Positions 35,807 through 43,629 of a DNA stretch of 64,000 bases are shown here, in pieces. How positions within the stretch are numbered: the first letter of the stretch is position 1; each line of letters starts with the position of its first letter. Position numbers and translations under genes: made by a program. The DNA comes from Lysinibacillus xylanilyticus (GTDB taxonomy: Bacteria; Bacillota; Bacilli; Bacillales_A; Planococcaceae): contig NZ_MDDN01000005.1 of NCBI RefSeq assembly GCF_001708185.1, forward strand, positions 124,001 through 188,000, written 5' to 3'. The notes beneath the pieces were generated by a model, which worked only from the letters and a program-made list of their open reading frames with translations, was not told the origin of the DNA and did no database searches.

Positions 35807-36544
35807 ATGACAAACGACCTTTTACAAGCACTTCAACTATTGAAATCGAAAGAATGGATAGATTTAACACATACATTTGGTCCTAATTCACCGCATTTCT
35901 TTATGTTTGATGATGCAAAATTTGAAACATTATTTTCCCATGAGGATGGTTTCTTTGCGCAACAATTCTCTTTCCCTGGGCAATATGGAACACATATCGA
36001 TCCACCTATCCATTTTGTGCGAAATACACGCTTTTTAGAAGAATTGGCGTTAAAAGAACTTGTCCTACCACTAATCGTTATTGATCAATCTAAGGCAGCC
36101 GAAATTAATAACGATTACACATTAAGTATCCAAGATATTCTTGACTTTGAGGCTGAATATGGGGAAATTGAAGCGGGTACCTTTGTTGCGCTTCGTACTG
36201 ATTGGAGTAAGCGTTGGCCAGATAAAGAGGCTTTCAGCAACAAAGATGCTGATGGTAATAATCATATTCCTGGCTGGGGATTAGAAGCGTTACAATTTTT
36301 ATTCAACGAACGAAACGTTAGTGCGATTGGTCACGAAACTTTTGATACGGATTCAGCAGCTGATTTTCGTAAAAACGGTAAGTTAGATGGCGAATATTTT
36401 GTGCTTGAGCAAGATACTTACCAAATTGAACTTATGACAAACTTGGATAAGCTACCTCCTAAAGGTGCTGTTATTTTCAATATTGTACCAAAACCTGAAA
36501 AGGCCTCTGGATTCCCTGTGCGTTCATTTGCAATAGTGCCTTAA
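35807..36544 (+). CDS. Cyclase-family (kynurenine-formamidase-like) metal hydrolase under a SAM riboswitch
   Basis: The 245-residue protein is a cyclase superfamily member with the metal motif QYGTHIDPPIHF (about residues 64-75), the ALRTDWSKRWPD strand, AIGHETFDTDSAAD and the C-terminal FNIVPKPEKASGFPVRSFAIVP. Family members hydrolyse amides or cyclise polyketides, and some act on formyl-kynurenine. The SAM riboswitch upstream says that it is made when methionine or SAM is low, so the substrate is probably a sulphur or methionine-cycle compound. The ATG has GAAAGCAGG upstream. A terminator follows. Confidence 0.85.
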   Translation: MTNDLLQALQLLKSKEWIDLTHTFGPNSPHFFMFDDAKFETLFSHEDGFFAQQFSFPGQYGTHIDPPIHFVRNTRFLEELALKELVLPLIVIDQSKAAEINNDYTLSIQDILDFEAEYGEIEAGTFVALRTDWSKRWPDKEAFSNKDADGNNHIPGWGLEALQFLFNERNVSAIGHETFDTDSAADFRKNGKLDGEYFVLEQDTYQIELMTNLDKLPPKGAVIFNIVPKPEKASGFPVRSFAIVP

Positions 36545-36555
36545 AAATAGCAATA

Positions 36556-36598
36556 GGTCTGAATCAAACCATGATAGGTATTGAATCAGACCCTTTTT
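36556..36598 (+). terminator. Intrinsic terminator
   Basis: GGTCTGAATCAA (36556-36567) pairs with TTGAATCAGACC (36581-36592) with one mismatch, followed by CTTTTT. Confidence 0.85.
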
Positions 36599-37193
36599 AT
36601 TTAGGTGAATTCCTTTTTTTAAAAATAAAATAAACCATCAAAATTATTATGATGAACAATGCTATAAGATACATACTGTAGCGGGATAAATATAACCCAA
36701 CATACCGCCATTCCTCCCCAAGTACTTCTCCTAAGGTAATAAAAGTAAATGTCCATATAATTGCTCCCGTATAAGCAAAGAAAGCAAACTTTTTAAAAGG
36801 ATAATTATTAATAGCCGCAATATATGCTGTTAGATGACGTACACCAGGAATAAAATATCCGACTACTAATAATATCGGTCCTATTTTTGCAAATAATTTT
36901 TTAGTAACGTCAATTTTCTGTTCAGTAATATGGATTTTTGGACCGTATTTTCGCAATAATGGTAGCCCGAATCTATAGCCTATATAGTAGCTTAAGGTAA
37001 TTCCCCCTGCCGCACCTACCACAGCGCTGATTAGAGCTGGAATATGCGAGAGAGTTTCTCGATATACGCTATATCCTACATAGGTTAAAAATATCTCATC
37101 AGGAAGTGGCAGCCCGACAATCCCTCCAATTAGGATAAGAATAATGCCAAAATACCCGTAATGTTCAATAAGAGATTGCACATGATGCGCCAT
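36597..37193 (-). CDS. DedA-family membrane protein
   Basis: The start at 37193 (MAHHVQSLI) has AGGTGGGA upstream and gives the usual 198 residues; the open frame to 37286 has no site. Key motifs are GLPLPDEIFL near residue 30, GAAGGITLSYYIGYRFG, and FIPGVRHLTAYIAAINNYP, the Arg-containing re-entrant loop of DedA/SNARE-associated (VTT) proteins. The family includes undecaprenyl phosphate and PE flippases. It stands alone, so the lipid handled here cannot be named. Confidence 0.87.
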   Translation of the reverse strand: MAHHVQSLIEHYGYFGIILILIGGIVGLPLPDEIFLTYVGYSVYRETLSHIPALISAVVGAAGGITLSYYIGYRFGLPLLRKYGPKIHITEQKIDVTKKLFAKIGPILLVVGYFIPGVRHLTAYIAAINNYPFKKFAFFAYTGAIIWTFTFITLGEVLGEEWRYVGLYLSRYSMYLIALFIIIILMVYFIFKKRNSPK

Positions 37194-37337
37194 AAATCCA
37201 TCCCACCTAAAGCATAATGATTTCTTTTCAATGTTAGCTTTATAATAACTCAAAGTAGACAGCATTATGAGTATTATAACGTTCATAAAGTTTTCCCCAA
37301 CGTATAGTGGCTAGTCCATGCTATAAATATAGTTTTC

Positions 37338-38114
37338 TTAAACTATTATTTGTAGCTCACGTAGAGCAAACTCAATACCACCATCAGTTGATTTCTTCGT
37401 TATAAAATCAGCGACATTTTTTAAGGCTTCACTACCATTGCCCATTGCAATACCAAAGCCAACCTGTTCCAGCATGTCGATATCATTATCTCCATCCCCA
37501 AAAGCAAGTGCTTCCTTAGGACTCAAGTTGAAATAATCTAGTACAGCTTGAACAGCAATCGATTTGGAAACATCTTGCTGCAAAACATTTGTAATGTACG
37601 GATGCCATCTTTTGAACAATAAATGAGGGAATTGTGATGCATATCTTCTCTCTATCTCCTCATCGGCATATAGACACATTAAATATACCTCTTGCGTTAA
37701 AATATCTTCATTAATAACGGGAAACTCTAGCAAAGATAATGTCTCTTGCATAGCTGTTAATGTCTCTTTCTCTTGGACGTTATTCATCGATAATTGTTCT
37801 GTAAAAAACGAGAGACTTTGTTTATTTTCTTCAGCAAAAGCCTTAACTACTTGGACAATTTCTTTTGCAATAGGTATTTTATGTATTACTTGATCTTGAT
37901 GCTTAACATACGCGCCATTAGCCGTAATAAACGTCTCTATTCCTATGTTTCTTAACTGTTGGCACATCGATAAAGGTCTTCCTGTAGCAGCAACAATACG
38001 AATTCCTTTGTTTATTAATTGTTGTATAGCCTTCCTTGTGCTTTCTTCTATACAGCCATCTTCATAATTAACAAGCGTTCCATCTACGTCAAAAAATACA
38101 ATTTTATAATCCAT
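37338..38114 (-). CDS. Cof-type HAD-IIB phosphatase
   Basis: The 258-residue protein starts behind AAGGAG. HAD motif I is FDVDGTLVN (nucleophile Asp about 9), motif II ATGR, motif III the Lys in VLQQDVSKSIAV, and motif IV FGDGDNDIDMLEQVG. The C2b cap domain lies at about residues 85-185. Cof-type enzymes dephosphorylate sugar phosphates, flavin precursors or pyridoxal phosphate. No neighbour points to a substrate. Confidence 0.88.
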   Translation of the reverse strand: MDYKIVFFDVDGTLVNYEDGCIEESTRKAIQQLINKGIRIVAATGRPLSMCQQLRNIGIETFITANGAYVKHQDQVIHKIPIAKEIVQVVKAFAEENKQSLSFFTEQLSMNNVQEKETLTAMQETLSLLEFPVINEDILTQEVYLMCLYADEEIERRYASQFPHLLFKRWHPYITNVLQQDVSKSIAVQAVLDYFNLSPKEALAFGDGDNDIDMLEQVGFGIAMGNGSEALKNVADFITKKSTDGGIEFALRELQIIV

Positions 38115-38186
38115 CGTTTGCTCCTTATCGTTTTATATAATTTTTAACCGGGTGTGTAAATTTATTATCCATTTCCATTAATCAGA

Positions 38187-38630
38187 GGATCATCAACATA
38201 ACGTGTGGTTGATTTCCGTTCCGACCGGGCGCTTTGTAGCTGTCGCTTTGCTTTCGCTACAGATAAAACATTTGCCGCTGACGCTTCGCTTTCGCGCAGA
38301 TAAAACATTTGTTGTTGCTGTCGTTGCACTTTCGCACAGATAAAACATTGTTGCTGCCGCTTCGCTTTCGCACAGACAAAACCCAGTTGCTGCCGCTACG
38401 TTAGCACTACGCTTTCGCACAGAGCAAAGCTTCCTGGGGGCGTCCGATGAGCCGCTTCGCTGCGCTCCAGGGTCTCGGGGCAACAGGATGTTGGTCACGA
38501 AGGCGTTATCACAGGACGTGATGCTCTTAGCCTTCGTTCCTCTATCGCTAATCCCCAAGGAGTCGCCCAGTCTCCACTCCAATCAACTTATATACATGGC
38601 ATACGCTTCCCTACTTTTGTTGATGATTCC
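38187..38630. repeat. R1 element, long copy with double-hairpin module
   Basis: Outer ends GGATCATCAACATAACGTG and CTACTTTTGTTGATGATTCC are inverted; flanks AATCAGAG and AATTAGAA could be a decayed 8-bp target duplication. The core (38208-38587) lies inverted relative to the 40-kb copy. It holds M1 (38236-38260), four GCTTCGCTTTCGC-type units, and the double hairpin M2: CAAC-AGGAT-GTTG (38481-38493), then CGAAGGC/GCCTTCG (38498-38504 with 38530-38536) around ATCAC-AGGAC-GTGAT. The AT-rich 480 bp to 39110 show nothing else beyond possible promoters. Confidence 0.85.
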
Positions 38631-39117
38631 AATTAGAAAATGCAAAACAAGTTCAAGCTGCTTCATTGTCACTGTCTCTTCACTTAAGAATCCTTTTTTA
38701 GTCAAAAATATCCCTATATTTACCTAATCAGTATATCTCTAATTTTACATGAATAATTGAAAAGATGGCATTTTTCTTCTTATATTACAGATAGTTAATT
38801 TAACCTATATAAGCTATTGTAAAATATAAAAATTAGCAGCAATTTAGTTAAACATTTGTACATAATTTTACAAACTAAAATAAATGTGTAACTTATTTCA
38901 ACTGCACAGATAAATACTATTACGAATACGTTTCACAATTTCAAAAGACTAAAAAAATAATGCTCATTTTAATTTTTATAATTCTAAAGGAGTATACCAA
39001 AGAACACAGAATTGTTAATATAGAAGATAGTTAATTAAACATATTGGACGATATAATCATCGTATACATAGAACAAAAGAAATAATAACCTAATTGGATG
39101 TAAAGGAGTTGATTCTT

Positions 39118-39813
39118 ATGGCATTTAACATTTACTACTATGAAAGTAGTGTGGATTGCAAGTTTTGTAAAAAGCATTTTACCACATATAAAGTACGTCC
39201 CAATCGTTATAAAGTAGTCGATGAGCAAACAGACTTCATGCCAGTCTATGAAGGTTTAAATCCGCTGTTATATGAAGTTGCTGTTTGTCCGCATTGTGGC
39301 TATGCCTATCACAAATCTATGACAAGAACTTATGGGCCTTTTATGCTTCTTATTGATGAGCTGTACATTAAAGAACTCCAAAAACCTATGGATATATGTA
39401 AGGAACGTACTATCGATGATGCCATTATAAGCTTTAAATTAGCTTATCTTGTATCAAGAGCATCCATGGAAGAATCACTTCTTATGGCCAATTTCGCCCT
39501 GAAAATAGCTTGGCTGTATCGCTTAAAAAATGATGATCAATCGGAAATGCACTACCTCTTTGCGGCTAGAGACTTTTACAGTAAATCTTTTGCTTCCAAT
39601 CAAGAGGGCGGAGAACGAATTCAATTTTTGCATGCTGAAATAAGCCTCCGACTTGGTGATATTACTGAAGCGAAGAAAGGTTTCTCTCGATTAATTGCGG
39701 ACCGAAATGTTTCCAATAAATATCGAAAAATAGCACGTAATCGTTGGGAAAACTATAAATATGACGTGGAGCCTATTAATGTGAATGAAGGTGTAAGCGA
39801 AATCATCAACTGA
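39118..39813 (+). CDS. DUF2225 protein with zinc-binding CxxC pairs
   Basis: The start at 39118 (MAFNIYYY) is ten bases behind AAAGGAG. An N-terminal zinc site is seen in VDCKFCKKHF and, about 45 residues on, AVCPHCGYAYH. The remaining 150 residues are helical, TPR-like (SFKLAYLVSRAS, LLMANFALKIAWLYR, HYLFAARDFYSKSF, HAEISLRLGDITEAKKGF). This is the DUF2225 arrangement. It is soluble and lies 23 bp before the next gene, so the two are co-transcribed. Function unknown. Confidence 0.85.
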   Translation: MAFNIYYYESSVDCKFCKKHFTTYKVRPNRYKVVDEQTDFMPVYEGLNPLLYEVAVCPHCGYAYHKSMTRTYGPFMLLIDELYIKELQKPMDICKERTIDDAIISFKLAYLVSRASMEESLLMANFALKIAWLYRLKNDDQSEMHYLFAARDFYSKSFASNQEGGERIQFLHAEISLRLGDITEAKKGFSRLIADRNVSNKYRKIARNRWENYKYDVEPINVNEGVSEIIN

Positions 39814-39836
39814 AGTAAACGAGGAGCGGAATAGAC

Positions 39837-40190
39837 ATGCAGCTATTTACAAAAAGAATTGATGTGAGAGAAGAAGATATTTTTTCAGAATTACATCATT
39901 TTTTACTAAGAAAAAATAATCGCTATTTAACGAATGATGAAGTAGTTGCAATAACAGGGGTTTCATCCGAGCTACTTTATAAATGGGTAAAATCAGGGAA
40001 ATTAAAAAAATCAATTTTTCCTAATTTAGGCGCACCTTGTGAACGATGTGGACAGATTACTCAAGCAAAAATCTGTGTTAGCTGCTCATCAACCATCGTT
40101 AACACATTAAAGCAAGAGGAAAAGGATCGTGCATGGTTCAACCAAATACAACGAAATAATGTAAGAGCTAGCACGTATCACTATAAATAA
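39837..40190 (+). CDS. Helix-turn-helix/zinc-ribbon protein of the YvyF (TIGR03826) type
   Basis: The 117-residue protein has a MerR-like helix-turn-helix (NRYLTNDEVVAITGVSSELLYKWVKSGKLK) and then FPNLGAPCERCGQITQAKICVSCS, a four-Cys zinc ribbon. The same two-part plan is found in YvyF, encoded in Bacillus flagellar loci; this copy is not next to flagellar genes. GAGGAG lies upstream at rather long spacing. Paired with DUF2225, it may be a small regulatory unit. Confidence 0.7.
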   Translation: MQLFTKRIDVREEDIFSELHHFLLRKNNRYLTNDEVVAITGVSSELLYKWVKSGKLKKSIFPNLGAPCERCGQITQAKICVSCSSTIVNTLKQEEKDRAWFNQIQRNNVRASTYHYK

Positions 40191-40247
40191 TAAATAGCAT
40201 CTCCAAAGCGTGCTCTATCATTGCACTTACTTAATAGATTCAATAAT

Positions 40248-40662
40248 GGCTCATCACCAAAAGTTTTGGATGACATTTGTTAAAACATATACTATGTAAA
40301 TAAGTTGATTGGAGTGGAGGCTGGGTGACTCCTTGGGGATCAGCGGTAGAGGAACGAAGGCTAAGAGCATCACGTCCTGTGATAACGCCTTCGTAACCTA
40401 CATCGTGTAGGCCCGAGACCCTGGAGCGAGCAACGCGAGTGAAGCGGCTCATCGGACGCCCCCAGGAAGCTTTGCTCTGTGCGAAAGCGAAGCGACAGCA
40501 ATGTTTTATCTGTGCGAAAGTGCAACGACAGCAACAACAAATGTTTTATCTGCGCGAAAGCGAAGCGTCAGCGGCAAATGTTTTATCTGTAGCGAAAGCA
40601 AAGCGACAGCTACAAAGCGCCCAGTCGGAACGGAAATCAACCACACGTTTTGGTGATGAACC
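40248..40662. repeat. R1 element, complete copy with 8-bp target duplication
   Basis: Terminal inverted repeats GGCTCATCACCAAAAG (40248-40263) and GTTTTGGTGATGAACC (40647-40662) are flanked on both sides by TCAATAAT (40240-40247 and 40663-40670). The core is 40304-40641. It carries M2 on the minus strand (CTAC-ACGAT-GTAG, then CGAAGGC/GCCTTCG around ATCAC-AGGAC-GTGAT), three tandem units of about 36 bp that end in ATGTTTTATCTG, and M1 (40589-40613). There is no open reading frame of note. It looks like a non-autonomous transposable element. Confidence 0.88.
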
Positions 40663-40791
40663 TCAATAATGGAATCAACCCAAAATTATCACAACAAACC
40701 AAATTTAAACAAAATTTAAACAAATACCCCCTTTACTTTAAACTTACCAACCTATAATTAGCCTTAAAATAAAGAGAAGGACTGATAGAAA

Positions 40792-42216
40792 GTGTCAAAA
40801 GGGAAGAAGCGTAAGGTTTTATTATCATTAAGTATTGCGTTGACAAGCTTTGCAGCGTTCAACGGAGTATCAAATGCATCAACAGCAGTTCCGGCATTAG
40901 AAGAGCGTGTAGCTGTAGAGAACAATTCGGAAGTAAAGCAAGCCCGCACATCCAATGAGACATTACAAGATTGGAAAAAGTGGACAAACGACCATGCCTA
41001 TAGCTTAACGTCTATTCAGCCTGAAACAGTTGGTCAACAAAAAATCTCGTCAGATAAATTTGAAGATTTAGAAATGCTTAAGCCTTTATTACAAGATAAA
41101 CGTATTGTTTTTTTAGGGGAAAGTTCTCATGGTGTGGCTGAATTTAACCTAGCAAAAACACGTATTATTCAATTTTTACACCAAGAAATGGGCTATAACG
41201 TTCTTGCCTTTGAAAGTGGTATGGGGAATGCCATGAATGCCCAAGGTCAAATTGATAAACAAACAGCGCAACAAACAATGAAGGATGCTATTTTTGGTGT
41301 ATGGTGGTCGAAAGAAACACTACCGTTATTTGAATATACTAAAAAAACACAGAATACAGATCAACCATTAAAATTAGCAGGCTTCGATATTCAACAGCAA
41401 GGTGCATTTACGAACGGTGACTGGCTACAAAATAGTCAGCTCGCAAAACAGTTCAGTGAAGCAGAGAAGCAACTTGCAGAATGGAGCTTCGGTAAGGATT
41501 TAAAGGGTTATCAAAAGGCAAAACCAAGCATTATCGAAGTATATAAACAAGTAAAATCACAAGTACCGCTTAAAGAAAAAGAGTTAAAAGCGGCTTATCC
41601 GAGCGAGCCTCATATTGTAAAGCTTATGGAACGTACTTTAGCTGACCGTATCCGTTTAGCAGACGAATATGTAGAACTATGCATTCAATCAAATATTGAT
41701 CTAGAACAATATAACCCTGAGTCTTTTTATAAGACAATGGAATGGCGTGACCAAGCAATGATGGAAAACTTACTTTGGTTAGCGGAGGAGGTTTATCCAA
41801 CTGAAAAATTTATCGTCTGGGCGCATAATGACCATATTCGTAAAACACAATCCGAAGTAATGGGTTCTCCTTATCCGGTAAAATTAATGGGTGAGCGTCT
41901 ACCAGATATCTACAAGAAATATAGCTATGTGCTTGGCCTTTATATGGCTGGTGGTGAAACATCAGACAATCTGGGTGAACCTATGGCCGTTTTACCGCCA
42001 ATAAAAGGATCTATCGAGGATATTCTTTCATCGACAAATAAACCATACACATTTATCGACTTACGCAATCGTCAAAATGAACGAGGAAACTCATGGATGT
42101 TTGAGCCACGCTTATCGTATAGCTGGGGATCCATGCAAGAAAGCCTTGTTCCACGCGATCAATATGATGGCATTCTTCTGATTGATAAAGTAAGTAAACC
42201 AAATTATATAAAGTAA
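40792..42216 (+). CDS. Secreted erythromycin-esterase-family protein
   Basis: Start is the GTG at 40792, nine bases behind GAAGGA. Residues 1-30 are a Sec signal peptide ending ASTAVPA-like, so the protein is exported, without a lipobox. The esterase fold shows IVFLGESSHGVAEFN (Glu/His pair), VLAFESGMGNAMNA, GVWWSKETLPLFEYT, LAGFDIQQQG and FIVWAHNDHIRKT with the second His. It is 474 residues, longer than the lipoprotein at 19353-20615. Macrolide hydrolysis is possible but unproven; many such homologues are not macrolide esterases. An R4 element follows the stop. Confidence 0.82.
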   Translation: MSKGKKRKVLLSLSIALTSFAAFNGVSNASTAVPALEERVAVENNSEVKQARTSNETLQDWKKWTNDHAYSLTSIQPETVGQQKISSDKFEDLEMLKPLLQDKRIVFLGESSHGVAEFNLAKTRIIQFLHQEMGYNVLAFESGMGNAMNAQGQIDKQTAQQTMKDAIFGVWWSKETLPLFEYTKKTQNTDQPLKLAGFDIQQQGAFTNGDWLQNSQLAKQFSEAEKQLAEWSFGKDLKGYQKAKPSIIEVYKQVKSQVPLKEKELKAAYPSEPHIVKLMERTLADRIRLADEYVELCIQSNIDLEQYNPESFYKTMEWRDQAMMENLLWLAEEVYPTEKFIVWAHNDHIRKTQSEVMGSPYPVKLMGERLPDIYKKYSYVLGLYMAGGETSDNLGEPMAVLPPIKGSIEDILSSTNKPYTFIDLRNRQNERGNSWMFEPRLSYSWGSMQESLVPRDQYDGILLIDKVSKPNYIK

Positions 42217-42370
42217 AACTTTAATCAGTGGGTTTTCTTCATCCCCACTGATTATTAGTCTTTACCAATCGGGCTTTTACGGGCAGTCCTTTCTTTGCCT
42301 TCATTGAATTTGGAAGTGCAGTCTTGTACCTGACTTTTCGCTTTCGGTACAGACAAATTACTGCCCGTTA
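42216..42370 (+). repeat. R4 element copy 2 with inserted M1 hairpin
   Basis: Behind the esterase stop codon lies ATCAGTGGG/CCCACTGAT (42223-42254), then CTTTACCAATCGGGC and TACGGGCAGT, matching the copy at 20640-20712. ACGGGCAGT (42279-42287) is mirrored by ACTGCCCGT (42360-42368). Between them sits the 25-nt M1 hairpin (42326-42350), here with stem GTACC/GGTAC. Confidence 0.65.
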
Positions 42371-42392
42371 ATGCGGGATAAAATAAGAATAT

Positions 42393-42436
42393 AAAAATAG
42401 CAAACTAGTTCATTCTTCTAGTTTGCTATTTTTTTA
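42393..42436. terminator. Bidirectional terminator
   Basis: A perfect 16-bp stem (42393-42408 with 42418-42433) has a T run on the plus side and a shorter one on the minus side. It separates the esterase gene from the convergent DUF4272 gene. Confidence 0.88.
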
Positions 42437-42440
42437 AAAT

Positions 42441-43616
42441 TTAAGTATCCATCGAAATTGTATCCCAAGCTTCATCGCGATGCCCTATCATCCAGAACAA
42501 CCCTCTACGTCTTTCCATGACGATACTTTCATTCATATTCGCAGGAGCTGTGTGTTCTTTTATCCGACTATCTACACAAGCCCAATGGTATCTGTAAATC
42601 TTGTCGGCCTCATCCAAAATCACTTCCTGACTTCGCATAACAGTTTGTAGATAAAACTGTTCAAACGTTTCACAGTTAGAAACAACTTTAATGGCATGCT
42701 CGCAATCACATACTTCATCAGGAACATCAAGCTCTTCAACTAAGCCAAGAGCCCAAATAAGCGTCCAATAAGCCTCATATTGCCATGAAATATTAATGGC
42801 TTCTTGCGCATCTGGTTGTGAAGCTTGTAAAAAGTCTCTTTCATTGCTAGTTAGATCGTCTTCCACTTTATATGTACGTAACATATTGATGAAAAAGTCT
42901 CGCGATTCTTCCACATTTCCACCTTGCGCTACATCACAGGCAAATTGAATGACAATTAACAGGGCTACAGCTCTTCTAGCAATGTCTTCTTGGCTTTTAA
43001 ACTGACAAGCCTTTATTGTTGGGAGTTGAGGAAGGGAAGCTGTATATGGAATAGCTTTTTCTTTTAAATATGCTATCGTTTTATTTTTTCTTTGTTCGCC
43101 TTCTTCTGATGACACCTCTTGTCCCCCTACTTTTCGTGTACAAGCGTGGGGTCTAAAGTCAGATGGTCCTGATTGCCCGTCAGGATAAACAATAACCGCC
43201 CCTTCATCGTCTAATAAAGTGCCATTCGGTAAAAAGCCTATGCCACCTATACTCGATAACAACCTCGAAAATAACTGCAGCTGCTCTTCATTTATCTCTT
43301 TTTCTGACTCAATAGCAATCACTGTATTTAAAACGGATATTTGAGTCAACACTAATTCTTTTAAATGATCATCTTCAAAAGGAATGTTATCGTAATACCC
43401 CATCATCCCAGGAATGTTTTTAGTGAAGTAATCTGGATTCGTGTCTTCAGATATGACTCTTATTATAAATTTATGTTTTTTAAACAATGCTTTGGATTTT
43501 ATCGAATACTCATTTTCACCTTTAACAATAGCAAAGCCCTTTGCAAAAGCATCTGAAATTTTTAACTCGATATCATCAATGTCATTTTTAGAAGCAAATA
43601 TCGTGAAATGGTTCAA
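42441..43616 (-). CDS. DUF4272 protein
   Basis: The start is the TTG at 43616 behind AAAGGAG. The first 150 residues form a mixed domain with FLPNGTLLDDEGAVIVYPDGQSG at its end. The C-terminal half is DUF4272: RRKNKTIAYLKEK-like entry, EDIARRAVALLIVIQFACDV, SWQYEAYWTLIWALGLVEELDVP and RRRGLFWMIGHRDEAWDTISMDT. It is soluble. It starts 13 bp behind the SMI1/KNR4 gene. DUF4272 proteins often occur with polymorphic-toxin loci and may be immunity-like, but function is unknown. Confidence 0.8.
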   Translation of the reverse strand: MNHFTIFASKNDIDDIELKISDAFAKGFAIVKGENEYSIKSKALFKKHKFIIRVISEDTNPDYFTKNIPGMMGYYDNIPFEDDHLKELVLTQISVLNTVIAIESEKEINEEQLQLFSRLLSSIGGIGFLPNGTLLDDEGAVIVYPDGQSGPSDFRPHACTRKVGGQEVSSEEGEQRKNKTIAYLKEKAIPYTASLPQLPTIKACQFKSQEDIARRAVALLIVIQFACDVAQGGNVEESRDFFINMLRTYKVEDDLTSNERDFLQASQPDAQEAINISWQYEAYWTLIWALGLVEELDVPDEVCDCEHAIKVVSNCETFEQFYLQTVMRSQEVILDEADKIYRYHWACVDSRIKEHTAPANMNESIVMERRRGLFWMIGHRDEAWDTISMDT

Positions 43617-43629
43617 TCTTCTCTCTCCT

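Noticed and set aside
38193-38582. 129-codon frame on the minus strand
   Set aside because: It is a translation of the R1 repeat without ribosome site; the protein is made of repeat units.
38208-38587. CRISPR array
   Set aside because: The tandem units of about 36 bp are adjacent and similar throughout, without unique spacers, and no cas gene is near.
40439-40669. 76-codon frame on the plus strand
   Set aside because: It is again R1 repeat sequence running into the outer inverted repeat.
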